Shown piece by piece: positions 15,868 through 24,557 of a stretch of 64,000 nt of DNA. Made by a program: the position numbers and the translations under genes. The notes under the pieces are model-generated. The model did not search any database and had not been told where the DNA came from. It saw only the letters and a program-made list of their open reading frames with translations. This DNA is from Anoxybacteroides rupiense. GTDB taxonomy: Bacteria; Bacillota; Bacilli; Bacillales; Anoxybacillaceae. Positions within the stretch are counted from its first letter, which is position 1. Each line of letters starts with the position of its first letter. The stretch lies in assembly GCF_014196195.1 (NCBI RefSeq), contig NZ_JACIDF010000004.1, forward strand, positions 62,001 to 126,000, written 5' to 3'.

Positions 15868-17238
15868 TCATCCCTCCGGCAAGGTAATGATCATGTTTGT
15901 TCCTTTTCCATATTCACTTGCGGCGTAAATCGATCCTCCGTGCGCTTCCACAATTTCCTTGACGATGGCTAGTCCTAATCCTGTTCCGCCGCTGTTTCTT
16001 GATCTTGATTTATCCACTCGGTAAAACCGCTCAAAAATATGCGGCAAATCCTCTTCAGGGATCCCTCTGCCTTCGTCTGAAACGATCATCACAATGTTGT
16101 TTTTCTCCGCTCTTGCATCAATAGAGACGGTAGAGCCTTGATCTGAATATTTTAAAGCATTGTCTAACAGATTTATCATCACTTGCTCAAAACGTTTTTG
16201 GTCTATATGGACGGTAATGTTTCCATCGCAGTAATATACAAGAGACATTTTTTTAGCTTGAAACGCAGGATGCATTTTGTCATGCAATTTTTTTAAGAAA
16301 GAACATAAGTTTGTAGGTTCCTTATGGATTTGAAAGGAATGTTGATCCATCTTCGCTAATTCAAAAAGATCCTTCACCAATTTTTGCATATGTTCTGCTT
16401 CTTCGTAGATAATGGACAAATATCGATTTCTCTCTTCTTCCTCCATGTTTGGTCTCCTAGCTATATCCGCATACCCTTTTACATAAGTGAGCGGGGTGCG
16501 AAGTTCATGAGAAATACTGGCGAGAAATTCATTTCTTTCTTTTTTTAAGTATTCTAAATCCCTCGCCAATGTTTGAATGGCTTTCCCTAATTCCGTCAAT
16601 TCGTCCTCCCCTTTTACTTGCAAACGAACAGAAAAATCACCTTTGCTCAATTTTTCGGTCGCTTGTTTCATGCGAATGAGAGGAATGGTAATGATTCTTG
16701 ACAAGAAAGCAATCGTAATAATCATTAAAAATACGGAAAGAATTCCAACCATAAGGAAATGATGCTTTAACTTATAAATCATGTTTTGAATAGAATCCGT
16801 ATTTTGAAACATATAGACATACCCTTTGATCTTGCCGTCAATCCGAATCGGGCTTACTGTCGAAATATACGACTCTCTTTGCCAATTTTTTTGTACAATC
16901 ATACCATCATGGGGAATGTTTTTATTTGCTTTTTTTATTACTCTTTTAGCAAATGGTAAAATATGATCTGAAAAATACAGTATCTTCCCCTTGTCATTGG
17001 TAATAACGACGTCCGTCTCCGCCTCAGATTCCATCATCGTGACATGCTCTAACGTAGAAGGGTTATAACTTTTTTCTAACACATCGCGATGATTATTCCC
17101 CCTTGCCAACAGCTGTTCAAATTCCTCATTAATTCTAGAATGAACCAGAGTAACATATAAAGACGCAAATAAAACCGTCTCTATTCCTAATACGAATACA
17201 AAAAATAATAGTCCCAATTTAAACGAAATTTTTCTCAT
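15868..17238 (-). CDS. Membrane sensor histidine kinase
   Basis: 456 aa. TM1 (about 8-33), extracytoplasmic sensor region (34-158), TM2 (about 160-182), HAMP (183-235), HisKA with His244 in SISHELRTPL, and HATPase_c with DLLDNALKYS, DEGRGIPEE and GTGLGLAIVKEI. No known metal- or thiol-binding motif was found in the sensor region, so the signal is open. It phosphorylates the adjacent response regulator. Start supported by AAGGAAGGG. Its 5' end is duplicated at 19639-19680, and its promoter carries the shared motif, which suggests autoregulation. Confidence 0.93.
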   Translation of the reverse strand: MRKISFKLGLLFFVFVLGIETVLFASLYVTLVHSRINEEFEQLLARGNNHRDVLEKSYNPSTLEHVTMMESEAETDVVITNDKGKILYFSDHILPFAKRVIKKANKNIPHDGMIVQKNWQRESYISTVSPIRIDGKIKGYVYMFQNTDSIQNMIYKLKHHFLMVGILSVFLMIITIAFLSRIITIPLIRMKQATEKLSKGDFSVRLQVKGEDELTELGKAIQTLARDLEYLKKERNEFLASISHELRTPLTYVKGYADIARRPNMEEEERNRYLSIIYEEAEHMQKLVKDLFELAKMDQHSFQIHKEPTNLCSFLKKLHDKMHPAFQAKKMSLVYYCDGNITVHIDQKRFEQVMINLLDNALKYSDQGSTVSIDARAEKNNIVMIVSDEGRGIPEEDLPHIFERFYRVDKSRSRNSGGTGLGLAIVKEIVEAHGGSIYAASEYGKGTNMIITLPEG

Positions 17239-17466
17239 TTTTGGTCCCTTCCTTATTCAGCCCAATTCAATTAATTTCTATATAGTTTAGAAAAGCTGTT
17301 TTTTGATCTTTTTTTCGTTTATTCGGAGCGATTAAGTCAAACTTCTCTGAATGACATATTGGTATTAAAACTAAATCGTTGAGACTTAAAACTCTGGAAT
17401 AAATATCTGTATGTATGTTCTCCTTGTTTATGGCTTTGGACGATTTATAAAGGAGAAGTAATTTTT

Positions 17467-17497
17467 ATTTTATAAACTAAATTTGCAGAATTTATGG
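17467..17497 (-). promoter_or_regulatory. Shared-motif promoter of the kinase/regulator/TVP38 operon
   Basis: Minus strand CCATAAATTCTGCAAA, 9-base spacer, -10 TAAAAT; about 230 bases before the kinase start. Confidence 0.65.
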
Positions 17498-17539
17498 ATT
17501 TCAATGGATTGTAACTGTCAGGAACGATTTCACTTTTAT

Positions 17540-17555
17540 TGTGAAATTTATCACA
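17540..17555 (+). promoter_or_regulatory. FNR/CRP-type dyad, copy A
   Basis: TGTGAAATTTATCACA fits the Fnr/Crp consensus TGTGA-N6-TCACA. The gene it served (17617) is now only a fragment. Confidence 0.65.
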
Positions 17556-17616
17556 ACGAATCCGTATTCTTACTGCTATCATAGCCATAGATTCAATAGA
17601 AAGGAAAATATTTTAT

Positions 17617-17695
17617 GCATAAAGCCATGATTACCATGTTCACCTTTTATAAATTTTCTACCTTAAAACTGAATTACTTACTTATAGTAGACAGC
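17617..17695 (+). pseudogene. 5' remnant of the YncE-like lipoprotein gene (copy A)
   Basis: The ATG at 17617 with AAAGGAAAATATTTT upstream matches the start of the lipoprotein at 20102 (MHKAMIT versus MRKVIIT) and decays after about 25 codons. Joined to the CWB2 tail at 17717, so the middle of the old cluster has been lost. Confidence 0.7.
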
Positions 17696-17716
17696 TTTTT
17701 TACATAACTTTCAAGA

Positions 17717-17880
17717 CGCCTAATGCCCTCCGTGTCCTTTACCTGTCGCTAGAATAATTTCAAGTTTTTCATCAATAATTCCTTGCGTTTGATAAGAAAT
17801 TGAGTTTACTCTTTCTGATAAGAATCCATGATTATGATTATATGGACCTAAAAATATAGTAACATTTTTCGGTATCATGG
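17717..17880 (-). pseudogene. 3' remnant of the CWB2-type lipoprotein gene (copy A)
   Basis: The minus strand encodes SISYQTQGIIDEKLEIILAT and GKGHGGH, almost the same C-terminus as the intact gene at 22605 (SYQTQGIIDEKLEIVPAT). Upstream of about 17850 the similarity ends. Confidence 0.8.
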
Positions 17881-18020
17881 ATATTTTTGTTAATTCAACT
17901 CTTTTTGGTATAAATTCTAGGAAATCAAAATTAAAAAATATGTCGAAAAAAGTAGAAACATGATATAATACCAAAATGTCTGGCATTTTGAACTAAGTTA
18001 TATAAGAGAGAGGAGACATC

Positions 18021-19424
18021 ATGAATTTACTTCAAAAAAAGTCAATTACTCACTTGTTAAGTCAAAAGAAAACATTGCAGAAAACATTAGGTGCCTATGA
18101 TTTAATATTGCTTGGTATCGGAGCGATTGTTGGAATCGGGATTCTTGTGTTGACAGGTGTCGCAGCAGCAAATGATGCAGGTCCTTCGATTATCTTTTCG
18201 TTCATGCTGGCGGCATTGGTGTGTGGATTTGTAGCGTTTTGCTATGCAGAAGTAGCATCGGCTCTTCCTGTTTCCGGCGGTGTCTATACGTATGCGTATG
18301 TAACAATTGGGGAAGTAGTTGCGTATTTAATAGGATGGATGCAACTTTTAATTTATGTTTTGTCCGTTGCAGCAGTGGCAAATGGATGGTCTGCTTATTT
18401 TCGCTCATTGTTAGAAGGATTTCATTTGCATATCCCGAAAATGCTAAGTGCAGTGCCCCAGCAAGGCGGAATGGTGAACTTGCCGGCTGTCTGCATTATT
18501 TTACTGATGACATGGATGCTGTCAAAAGGTGTGCAAGAAAGTAAGAAAGTGAATAATACGATGGTAGCCATCAAACTATCCGTCATTTTATTATTTATAA
18601 TTGTCGGAATATTCTATGTTCGACCGGAAAATTGGGATCCATTCATACCATTTGGGTGGAAAGGAGTTCTCGCAGGAACTGCTACAGTGTTCTTTGCATT
18701 TTTAGGGTTTGATGCAGTTGCAACTGCGGCAGAAGAAGTGAAAAAACCGCAGCGTGATTTGCCAATTGGCATTATCGTTTCTTTATTCGTGTGCACTCTT
18801 TTATACGTTATTGTTAGCTTAGTCTTAACAGGAATGGTTCCATATCATTTATTAAATGTTTCCGACGCGATGGCATTTGCGCTTCATGCAGTCGGACAAA
18901 ATTTGGTTGCAGGGGTTATATCAGTTGGAGCAATTGCTGGCATTACAACAGTTATATTTGTTTATCTTTACGCAACAGTGCGCGTTCTGTTCTCTATGAG
19001 TCGCGATCGTTTACTGCCAAAACCGTTCTCAGTAGTCCATTCACACTCTCAAGCGCCTGTTTTTTCGACATGGATTGCAGGATTTACTGGAGCGGCAATT
19101 GCTGGATTTATTGATTTGAGGGCATTGTCCAACTTAGTCAATATTGGCGCTTTGTTAACCTTTGTGATGGTGGCCTTATCCGTTATTGTACTGCGCAAAA
19201 CACATCCAAATCTGCAAAGAGGGTTTAAGGCCCCGCTTGTTCCATATCTTCCAATATTGACAATTGCGTGTTGTATCTTCTTAATGACTCGTCTTGCGCT
19301 TGAAACGTGGTTGTATTTCAGCATTTGGATGATTATAGGTTTAAGTATTTATTTTATCTATAAAATGAAGCGTCAAAAAGATTCACACCAAGAGCAAAAA
19401 TATATGATGAAAAAAGCAAACTAG
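18021..19424 (+). CDS. Amino acid permease, APC superfamily (CAT/YfnA-like)
   Basis: 467 aa with twelve membrane segments. It has the APC TM1 motif GIGAIVGIGILVLTGVAA, the CAT-type FFAFLGFDAVATAAEE in TM6 and a consensus RDLPIGI loop after it. It should import amino acids by proton symport; side-chain choice cannot be read. Start supported by AGAGAGGAG. It lies alone between the two copies of the duplicated segment, so either it was part of the repeat unit and lost from one copy, or it was inserted there. A terminator follows at 19525. Intact. Confidence 0.92.
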   Translation: MNLLQKKSITHLLSQKKTLQKTLGAYDLILLGIGAIVGIGILVLTGVAAANDAGPSIIFSFMLAALVCGFVAFCYAEVASALPVSGGVYTYAYVTIGEVVAYLIGWMQLLIYVLSVAAVANGWSAYFRSLLEGFHLHIPKMLSAVPQQGGMVNLPAVCIILLMTWMLSKGVQESKKVNNTMVAIKLSVILLFIIVGIFYVRPENWDPFIPFGWKGVLAGTATVFFAFLGFDAVATAAEEVKKPQRDLPIGIIVSLFVCTLLYVIVSLVLTGMVPYHLLNVSDAMAFALHAVGQNLVAGVISVGAIAGITTVIFVYLYATVRVLFSMSRDRLLPKPFSVVHSHSQAPVFSTWIAGFTGAAIAGFIDLRALSNLVNIGALLTFVMVALSVIVLRKTHPNLQRGFKAPLVPYLPILTIACCIFLMTRLALETWLYFSIWMIIGLSIYFIYKMKRQKDSHQEQKYMMKKAN

Positions 19425-19524
19425 AAAAGCAGGATAATCATAAGTTATAAATAGGATTCTGGTACAAAAAATTTCTGCAACTGGACATACTGATACTATC
19501 TATCAATTGTAAGAGATAAACAAG

Positions 19525-19560
19525 CAGCCAAGCGCTTTTTCAAGAAAGCCTTGGCTGTTT
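19525..19560 (+). terminator. Terminator of the APC permease gene
   Basis: Imperfect stem gcagccaagcgcttt / aaagccttggctgt followed by TTTCTC. Confidence 0.7.
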
Positions 19561-19947
19561 CTCATATTTGTAAACCTAGTGTCATCACAGTCGATAAGCA
19601 TCTGGCTTACCCTGACTTACAAATACAAAAAATATCATAATTTAAACGAAATTTTTCTCACTTTTGTCCCTTTCTTATCAGCTCATTCTCCTCCATATAA
19701 TAACAAAATATGTATGAAAAACAAAGATTCCTTAAAGTCGTTTCTGAATGTATTGTTTTCTATATCAATTACCTCTATAACACCGTTTCGGATAGTACGG
19801 AATGCTTTTAACCTTTGGGCATTATCTATAAAACCAAGTTTGATAAACTGATTCCATGTCCAATCGATACTCTTGAATCATTCTTTCGAATTTCGTCCCC
19901 ACAATAGTTCCACCTTCTTATTGAATAAATAAATTAAAATAATTTTT

Positions 19948-19978
19948 ATTTTACAAGATAAATTTGCATAATTTATGG
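19948..19978 (-). promoter_or_regulatory. Orphan copy of the shared-motif promoter
   Basis: Minus strand CCATAAATTATGCAAA, 9-base spacer, -10 TAAAAT. It points at the kinase 5' remnant, so it now drives nothing intact. Confidence 0.55.
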
Positions 19979-20020
19979 ATTTCAATAAATTGTAACTGTT
20001 AGGAACCATTTCATTTTTAT

Positions 20021-20060
20021 TGTGAAATTCGTCACAGCAAGTCAATATTTTTGTTACTAT
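20021..20060 (+). promoter_or_regulatory. FNR/CRP-type dyad and -10 of the YncE-like lipoprotein gene
   Basis: TGTGAAATTCGTCACA (20021-20036) is a perfect TGTGA-N6-TCACA dyad. A -10 TACTAT stands at 20055-20060, placing the dyad near -40, the class II activator position. Oxygen-limited activation is likely. Confidence 0.65.
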
Positions 20061-20101
20061 CATGTTTTTAGATTAAATTCAGTAAAAAGGAGAAATATTT
20101 C

Positions 20102-21179
20102 ATGCGTAAAGTTATCATCACGGTAACCTTATTATCATTATTTATATTTGCTCTAACAGGTTGCGGGGTTACGTCTCAAAAAAATGATGCTACTTCAGGG
20201 GAGAGTGAACAAAATAAGCAGTCTGAAACTACTACAAAAGAACAAAGTAAAGAACACGAAGCGAAAAAATATTATTTTACTGCTAATGAAGGCGGAAGTA
20301 TTTCAAAAATTGATTTAAAAACGAATAAAGTTGTCTCAACAATCAAAGTAGACGGTGCCGTTCACAATGTCCAAGTCTCTCCTGACGGAAAAATTCTCGG
20401 TGCTACTTTAGTTCCGGAAATGCAACACGGAAATAATCACTCCATGGAGATGAAAGGAATGGCGGTATTTATAATACAGAAACAGACGAATTAATTAAGA
20501 AAGTGAAAGTCGAGAATCATCCAGTTCATATCGTTTTCACTGAAAATGGAAAGTACGCTCTCGTAGCCAATAATGAAGATAATAACGTTTCTGTGATTGA
20601 TATGGCGAGTTACTCGGTAACCCAAACAATTCCAACTAGAAAAGGACCTCATGGGTTCCGTATCTCAAAGGATAGTAAATACGCGTATATCGCCAACATG
20701 GGAGAAGACAGTGTAAGCGTTCTTAATTTAGAAACAATGAAAGAAGAAAAGAAAATGAAAGTAGGATCTACTCCTGTTACAACAGGCATTACTTCAGACG
20801 GTAAAACGTTAGTCGTAACGTTAAATGCAGAGAATTCGCTTACCATTGTTGACTTAGCAAGCGGCAAAGTGAACAAAGTTCCTGTCGGTCAAGGACCGGC
20901 TCAAGTGTACATGGATTCCGACGATACGTTTGCCTATGTAGCCAATCAAGAGACAAAAGATGCACTATCTCATTCCGTAAGCAAAATAAACATAAAAGCA
21001 AAAAAAGTAGTTGCCGCGATTGAAACAGGCAAAGGGGCACACGGAGTAGTCACAAGTCCGGATCATAAATATGTTTTCGTCACCAATATGTGTTTAAAAA
21101 CACGGTTAGTGTCATTGCCAAAGAACAAAACAAAGTAATAAAAACGGTTCAAGTAGGTGAAATCAGCGTCATGCCATAA
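20102..21179 (+). pseudogene. YncE-like seven-blade propeller lipoprotein, two frameshifts
   Basis: Signal peptide with lipobox ALTGCG, a Glu/Lys/Thr-rich linker, then beta-propeller repeats of the YVTN/cytochrome-d1 type (SVIDMASYSVTQTIPTRKGP, SVLNLETMKEEKKMKVGSTP, YAYIANMGEDS). One frame change is needed near 20464 (after MKGMA) and one near 21098 (after VTNM); the last blade then reads NTVSVIAKEQNKVIKTVQVG and ends at 21179. Lipid-anchored propellers of this type occur beside respiratory and denitrification genes, in line with the FNR-like dyad upstream. Two lesions argue it is inactive unless they are sequencing errors in A-runs. Confidence 0.85.
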
Positions 21180-21190
21180 ATAGAAAAAAA

Positions 21191-21219
21191 ACAGCAGGTT
21201 GAGTTTTCAAGCCTGCTGT
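21191..21219 (+). terminator. Terminator after the propeller lipoprotein
   Basis: Stem ACAGCAGG / CCTGCTGT with an intervening weak stem, then TCTTCTC; A-rich on the 5' side. Confidence 0.65.
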
Positions 21220-21303
21220 CTTCTCTATTTACTGAATATGAAAAAAGGATTTTCTTCCGATTTTCGTTTTTATTGTGGCATCATCCCATTAAATCACCAG
21301 TTT

Positions 21304-21816
21304 TTAGTCTTTTTTATTTTCCCTTTTTATCGGACTTAGCACAGCAATATAAACATTGCCATCCTGAATGTAAGAGTCAAATATATCTAACGGTCTTGGT
21401 GGCGGTCCCCCTACATTGATACCATATTCATCATATTGCCCTCCGTGGCATGAGCAAGAAAAGCGGATACCCTTTTTTTGCATTTCTAATTCAGCATCTC
21501 CTATTATACAGCCTAGATGGGTACAAACTGGGGACATAATTAACAAAGAGTTATCTTCTTTATTTTTATTGATATACACAAATCCCTCGATTTCCTGCTC
21601 AGTCCATGCATCTTTTATTTTTACTTTATATGGCACCTTTTTCGGAAATTCTCCCTTTTCTAACTCGCTTAAAGGCCCCAGATTGGCCATGGATCTTGTA
21701 TCGATATTTTTCTTATCGTTACTACAAGCAGCTAGCCCTATGGGCAATACCGAAACAGCAAATAATCCAGCTGCTCCTTTTAACGATCTGCTAAGAAAAT
21801 CTCTCCTATTCAACAT
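21304..21816 (-). CDS. Rieske [2Fe-2S] protein with Tat-type signal and lipobox
   Basis: 170 aa. The N-terminus RRDFLSRSLKG fits a twin-arginine signal, and LPIGLAAC a lipobox (Cys31). The Rieske ligands are CTHLGC (Cys98, His100, disulfide Cys103) and CSCHGG (Cys121, His124, disulfide Cys123). It would be a folded iron-sulfur protein exported by Tat and anchored outside, passing electrons near quinol or cytochrome partners. No cytochrome b gene lies beside it, so it is not a standard QcrABC set. Strong AAGGAGGGAAG ribosome site. Neighbours are FNR-type and CWB2 lipoprotein genes. Confidence 0.92.
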   Translation of the reverse strand: MLNRRDFLSRSLKGAAGLFAVSVLPIGLAACSNDKKNIDTRSMANLGPLSELEKGEFPKKVPYKVKIKDAWTEQEIEGFVYINKNKEDNSLLIMSPVCTHLGCIIGDAELEMQKKGIRFSCSCHGGQYDEYGINVGGPPPRPLDIFDSYIQDGNVYIAVLSPIKRENKKD

Positions 21817-21988
21817 AAAGCTTCCCTCCTTATCATCTTTAAGAATAGAGATATTTCCACCTTTTCTTAATCTGCGTCAAACTTCCAGTCCATCAATCCC
21901 AAGCATTGCTTTAGATTTCAAAATAAATTCTTTTTCCGGCAACCTACAATATGATATGATTACTTATATGTCCTTCTTGTTTCATCGT

Positions 21989-22225
21989 TTATTGGTTCAT
22001 TCTGTCATGATTCATCATATGTTCCATCATTTTATCTCCATTACTTTGACACTGTTCATACATTTTTCATAATAATTGTTTCTCTGAGAAATATGGATGC
22101 ATTTGTTTCATCATTGGTAACATTTGTTCCCAATCATTATTATCATTTTTATTTGCCGCAAAAACAGCTGTAGCTTACACAAAAGCTGAAACAAGTACAA
22201 ACAAACCTGAAATAAGTTTTTTCAT
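21989..22225 (-). pseudogene. Small secreted Met-rich protein, two in-frame stops
   Basis: The minus strand reads MKKLISGLFVLVSAFV, stop, ATAVFAANKNDNNDWEQMLP, then MMKQMHPYFSEKQLL, stop, and a C-terminus rich in Met/His/Asn (MMEHMMNHDRMNQ). A signal peptide and a Met/His tail suggest a periplasm-like metal-binding peptide of about 78 aa. TAA and TGA codons inside show it is dead. Confidence 0.7.
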
Positions 22226-22551
22226 TTTCTACACCTTCATCCTTTTACGGTTTTAGAATAAAGGAAAAGTATGGAGAAAGTATGGAGAAAGTGTGGGTAA
22301 AAATTCGCAAAATTTTGTCGTAGATTTATTATATGGAAATTTGATGTTTTCAAAAATCGATTAGAATTCTAATGGCTCTGTCATCATAATCATACTTTGT
22401 TGCTTACATGTTTCTTAAACAACGTGAATCATTGCAAATTAGCTTGTAAAAGTTGTATGTGATGATATGCGAATAATTCAAAAACCTTTGATGTTGGTTG
22501 AATGCCATATGTTTGCATCGTCATATTAATACCACGAGTTTCAAAAATAAA
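22226..22551. other. Gene-free stretch with short direct repeat
   Basis: Holds GTATGGAGAAA twice in tandem (22270-22292), which may be regulator half-sites for the dead Met-rich gene. Nothing else recognised. Confidence 0.35.
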
Positions 22552-22582
22552 AAAACAGCTTGCTCGGCTTGCAAGCTGTTTT
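22552..22582 (-). terminator. Terminator of the CWB2 lipoprotein gene
   Basis: Stem AAAACAGCTTGC / GCAAGCTGTTTT with loop tcggctt; T-run on the minus strand. Confidence 0.85.
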
Positions 22583-22604
22583 GCGTATATAGATTTACGT
22601 GCTT

Positions 22605-23906
22605 CTAATGTCCTACATGTCCTTCTCCGGTTGCGGGAACAATTTCGAGCTTTTCATCGATGATTCCTTGTGTTTGATAAGAGATGGAACGGAATGTACC
22701 AGATAAAAATGCGTGGTTATACGGTCCTACTGTTGGATCATCCGTAAAAGTTGGTTTTAAACGAGCTAAAAATTCATATACGTCCTTTGTTAGTGCTCCA
22801 TTCTCTAGCCATATTAAAGGTGCGTGTTTTCCTAGATGAGAAAATGGCGCAGCCGCAATCGCTAGTTCAGGGGTTTTCGTTGAAATAAATGATACACCAT
22901 GCCCCGGATTATTTAGTCCCCATCCAAATTTTGTTTTTTCATCTTTGTAGGTAGCAAAAGAAACGGATTGTTGCACCGGTGTATCGCCCGCTATTCGGAC
23001 AACGGTGCCAAATGATTTTAATTCGTTTTCCACTTTTTTAGAGATTACTGATTCGGGACCTAAAAGATATATATTTGCTTTTCCTTTTCTTTGCTGTAAC
23101 GCCTCTTTGGTTGGTTGTGGAATGTCATTTGCCGTAACATACAGTAACGGTTCTTCCATGTGGGCAATCCAATTGGCAGCTGTAAGAGTGTACAATTTCG
23201 CCTTATCTTCCAAAGAACCAATAATCACACTTTGCGGAGTCTTACCAGCAATGTCGCTGTAAAATTGGTCAATTTCTTTCGCAAACGCAGCTGGATCTAT
23301 TTCACTAATTTGTTTCATCTTAAAATTCTTTAATTTATCTAGTTCGCTTTTCTTGAGATTTCCCATCACCATGATTTGCGTACCGTTAGCTGTACCTAAA
23401 GGTTGAAGACGATTTATTTCCTTTAAAACGGCATCCGGTATTTTTTGATCTTTTGTAAATAAAACAGGACCGTTGTTCGGATGATGAATTAAGTCTACAC
23501 TTGCCAATGCCATTTGCCAGTTTTCAACAGGCACTAAAATAATTCCGCCGGGCTGGTTTTCTTTATGAGTGGCAGGCCAAACCATTTGTGAAACCATGAC
23601 GGATAATTTGATGGGATCATCTGTGTTTATACGGGTAACGTTTTTCGTCGCTGTTATCATGATGTTTTGGTTCGCTAAACGGTTGAAAGAACTTGGTGGC
23701 TTCGCGAACTCCATTTCATTTGTTTTGTTATCTTTGTCTTTATCATTGGAGGACATATCCATATCTTCATGATTCATATTTGCATGATCCATTTCTTTCG
23801 AATCATGATCCATCTGATTATGGTCATTGTTTTGATTGTTACATCCGGTAATGATAAAGACAGGTAGCACGGCTACTAGGACTCCCCTAAGTAATTTACC
23901 GATCAT
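22605..23906 (-). CDS. Lipoprotein with cell-wall-binding repeat 2 (CWB2) fold and Met/His/Asp-rich linker
   Basis: 433 aa from the ATG at 23906, chosen because GGGAGGATTACAC precedes it and a lipoprotein signal follows (VFIITGCN). Residues 22-60 are rich in Met/His/Asp/Asn (NQMDHDSKEMDHANMNHEDM), a likely metal-binding stretch. The rest holds CWB2-like alternating units (PVLFTKDQKIPDAVLKEINR, PLLYVTANDIPQPTKEALQQ, NIYLLGPESVISKKVENEL), as in ArtR/LytB-type wall-binding proteins. Lipid-anchored and probably touching wall polymers. Its 3' end is duplicated at 17717. Function beyond binding is open. Confidence 0.8.
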   Translation of the reverse strand: MIGKLLRGVLVAVLPVFIITGCNNQNNDHNQMDHDSKEMDHANMNHEDMDMSSNDKDKDNKTNEMEFAKPPSSFNRLANQNIMITATKNVTRINTDDPIKLSVMVSQMVWPATHKENQPGGIILVPVENWQMALASVDLIHHPNNGPVLFTKDQKIPDAVLKEINRLQPLGTANGTQIMVMGNLKKSELDKLKNFKMKQISEIDPAAFAKEIDQFYSDIAGKTPQSVIIGSLEDKAKLYTLTAANWIAHMEEPLLYVTANDIPQPTKEALQQRKGKANIYLLGPESVISKKVENELKSFGTVVRIAGDTPVQQSVSFATYKDEKTKFGWGLNNPGHGVSFISTKTPELAIAAAPFSHLGKHAPLIWLENGALTKDVYEFLARLKPTFTDDPTVGPYNHAFLSGTFRSISYQTQGIIDEKLEIVPATGEGHVGH

Positions 23907-24050
23907 GTGTAATCCTCCCTGAAAGAATCTTTTCTTTTTATATTTATCCCCATTCGTTATTACTTTTAAGCTTTTCCCAAATTCCATAATAAAAGGCTTT
24001 TTATCAAAAGATTTAAACAATGTTATTTTCGGTTTATTTTTAGCAGCTAT

Positions 24051-24446
24051 TTATCTGCATTCATCGATACAGGATATCAACCTTTTTTCAATGTCCCCCG
24101 CTAAGTTTTTCAGTTCTTCATGATTCATCATGCTGATCAACGTGGTTGGTTTTGGCATACCTATTTTTGTTGTTTCATTCTCTTTATACACTACGATTTT
24201 GCATGACAGAAAATAACCTGCTAATAAGTTTTCAGAAAGCACACGCGCTGCTTCTTGCGGATTACATATTTCCAAAATCACAAATGGTATTTGAGAAAGT
24301 TAAACCCTTTTTCCTGCAGCTTTTCCGTTACATTAAATTCATTCCCACAAAACTCCGAACCCTTCTCTTTTTAAACTTTCTTCCAACATATTTATTGTTT
24401 CATTCATTTCCTTTTGTGCTTCAATCGTATAATGAAACACCTTCAT
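24051..24446 (-). pseudogene. DUF302-family protein, frameshifted
   Basis: The first frame reads MKVFHYTIEAQKEMNETI, ending after GFGVLW near 24348. Another frame continues with FVILEICNPQEAARVLSE, CKIVVYKENETTKIGMPKPT and KRLISCIDECR. Together they make a standard 130-aa DUF302 domain. Frame changes near 24300-24345 break it. DUF302 genes often sit with metal and thiol stress genes. Confidence 0.75.
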
Positions 24447-24520
24447 TCAACCACCCTTCTCCAACATATTGCATGTTATTTCACTTAGTTGTATGTAAAA
24501 CTAAACAATAATATAAATAA

Positions 24521-24543
24521 AAAAGCCGAGCATTGTCTCGGCA
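24521..24543 (-). terminator. Terminator of the membrane-cupredoxin gene
   Basis: Stem GCCGAG / CTCGGC, loop cattgt, then TTTTTTATTTAT on the minus strand. Confidence 0.75.
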
Positions 24544-24557
24544 TCCACTTCACTTTG

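Larger units (their letters stand above)
17219..17690. repeat. Duplicated segment, copy A (partner 19639-20150)
   Basis: The kinase start, the shared promoter (17467-17497), the FNR-like dyad (17540-17555) and the first codons of a lipoprotein gene recur in the same order and orientation at 19639-20150. The two copies are clearly alignable with point changes and small indels. Confidence 0.8.
19639..20150. repeat. Duplicated segment, copy B (partner 17219-17690)
   Basis: Begins with the first eight codons of the kinase on the complement (MRKISFK-like) and its ribosome site at 19639-19680, then an eroded spacer, the motif promoter, the FNR-like dyad and the lipoprotein start. Confidence 0.8.

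Noticed and set aside
22270-22292. GTATGGAGAAA tandem as another copy of the shared promoter element
   Set aside because: Only TATGGA is shared, and no -10 box stands 9 bases away.
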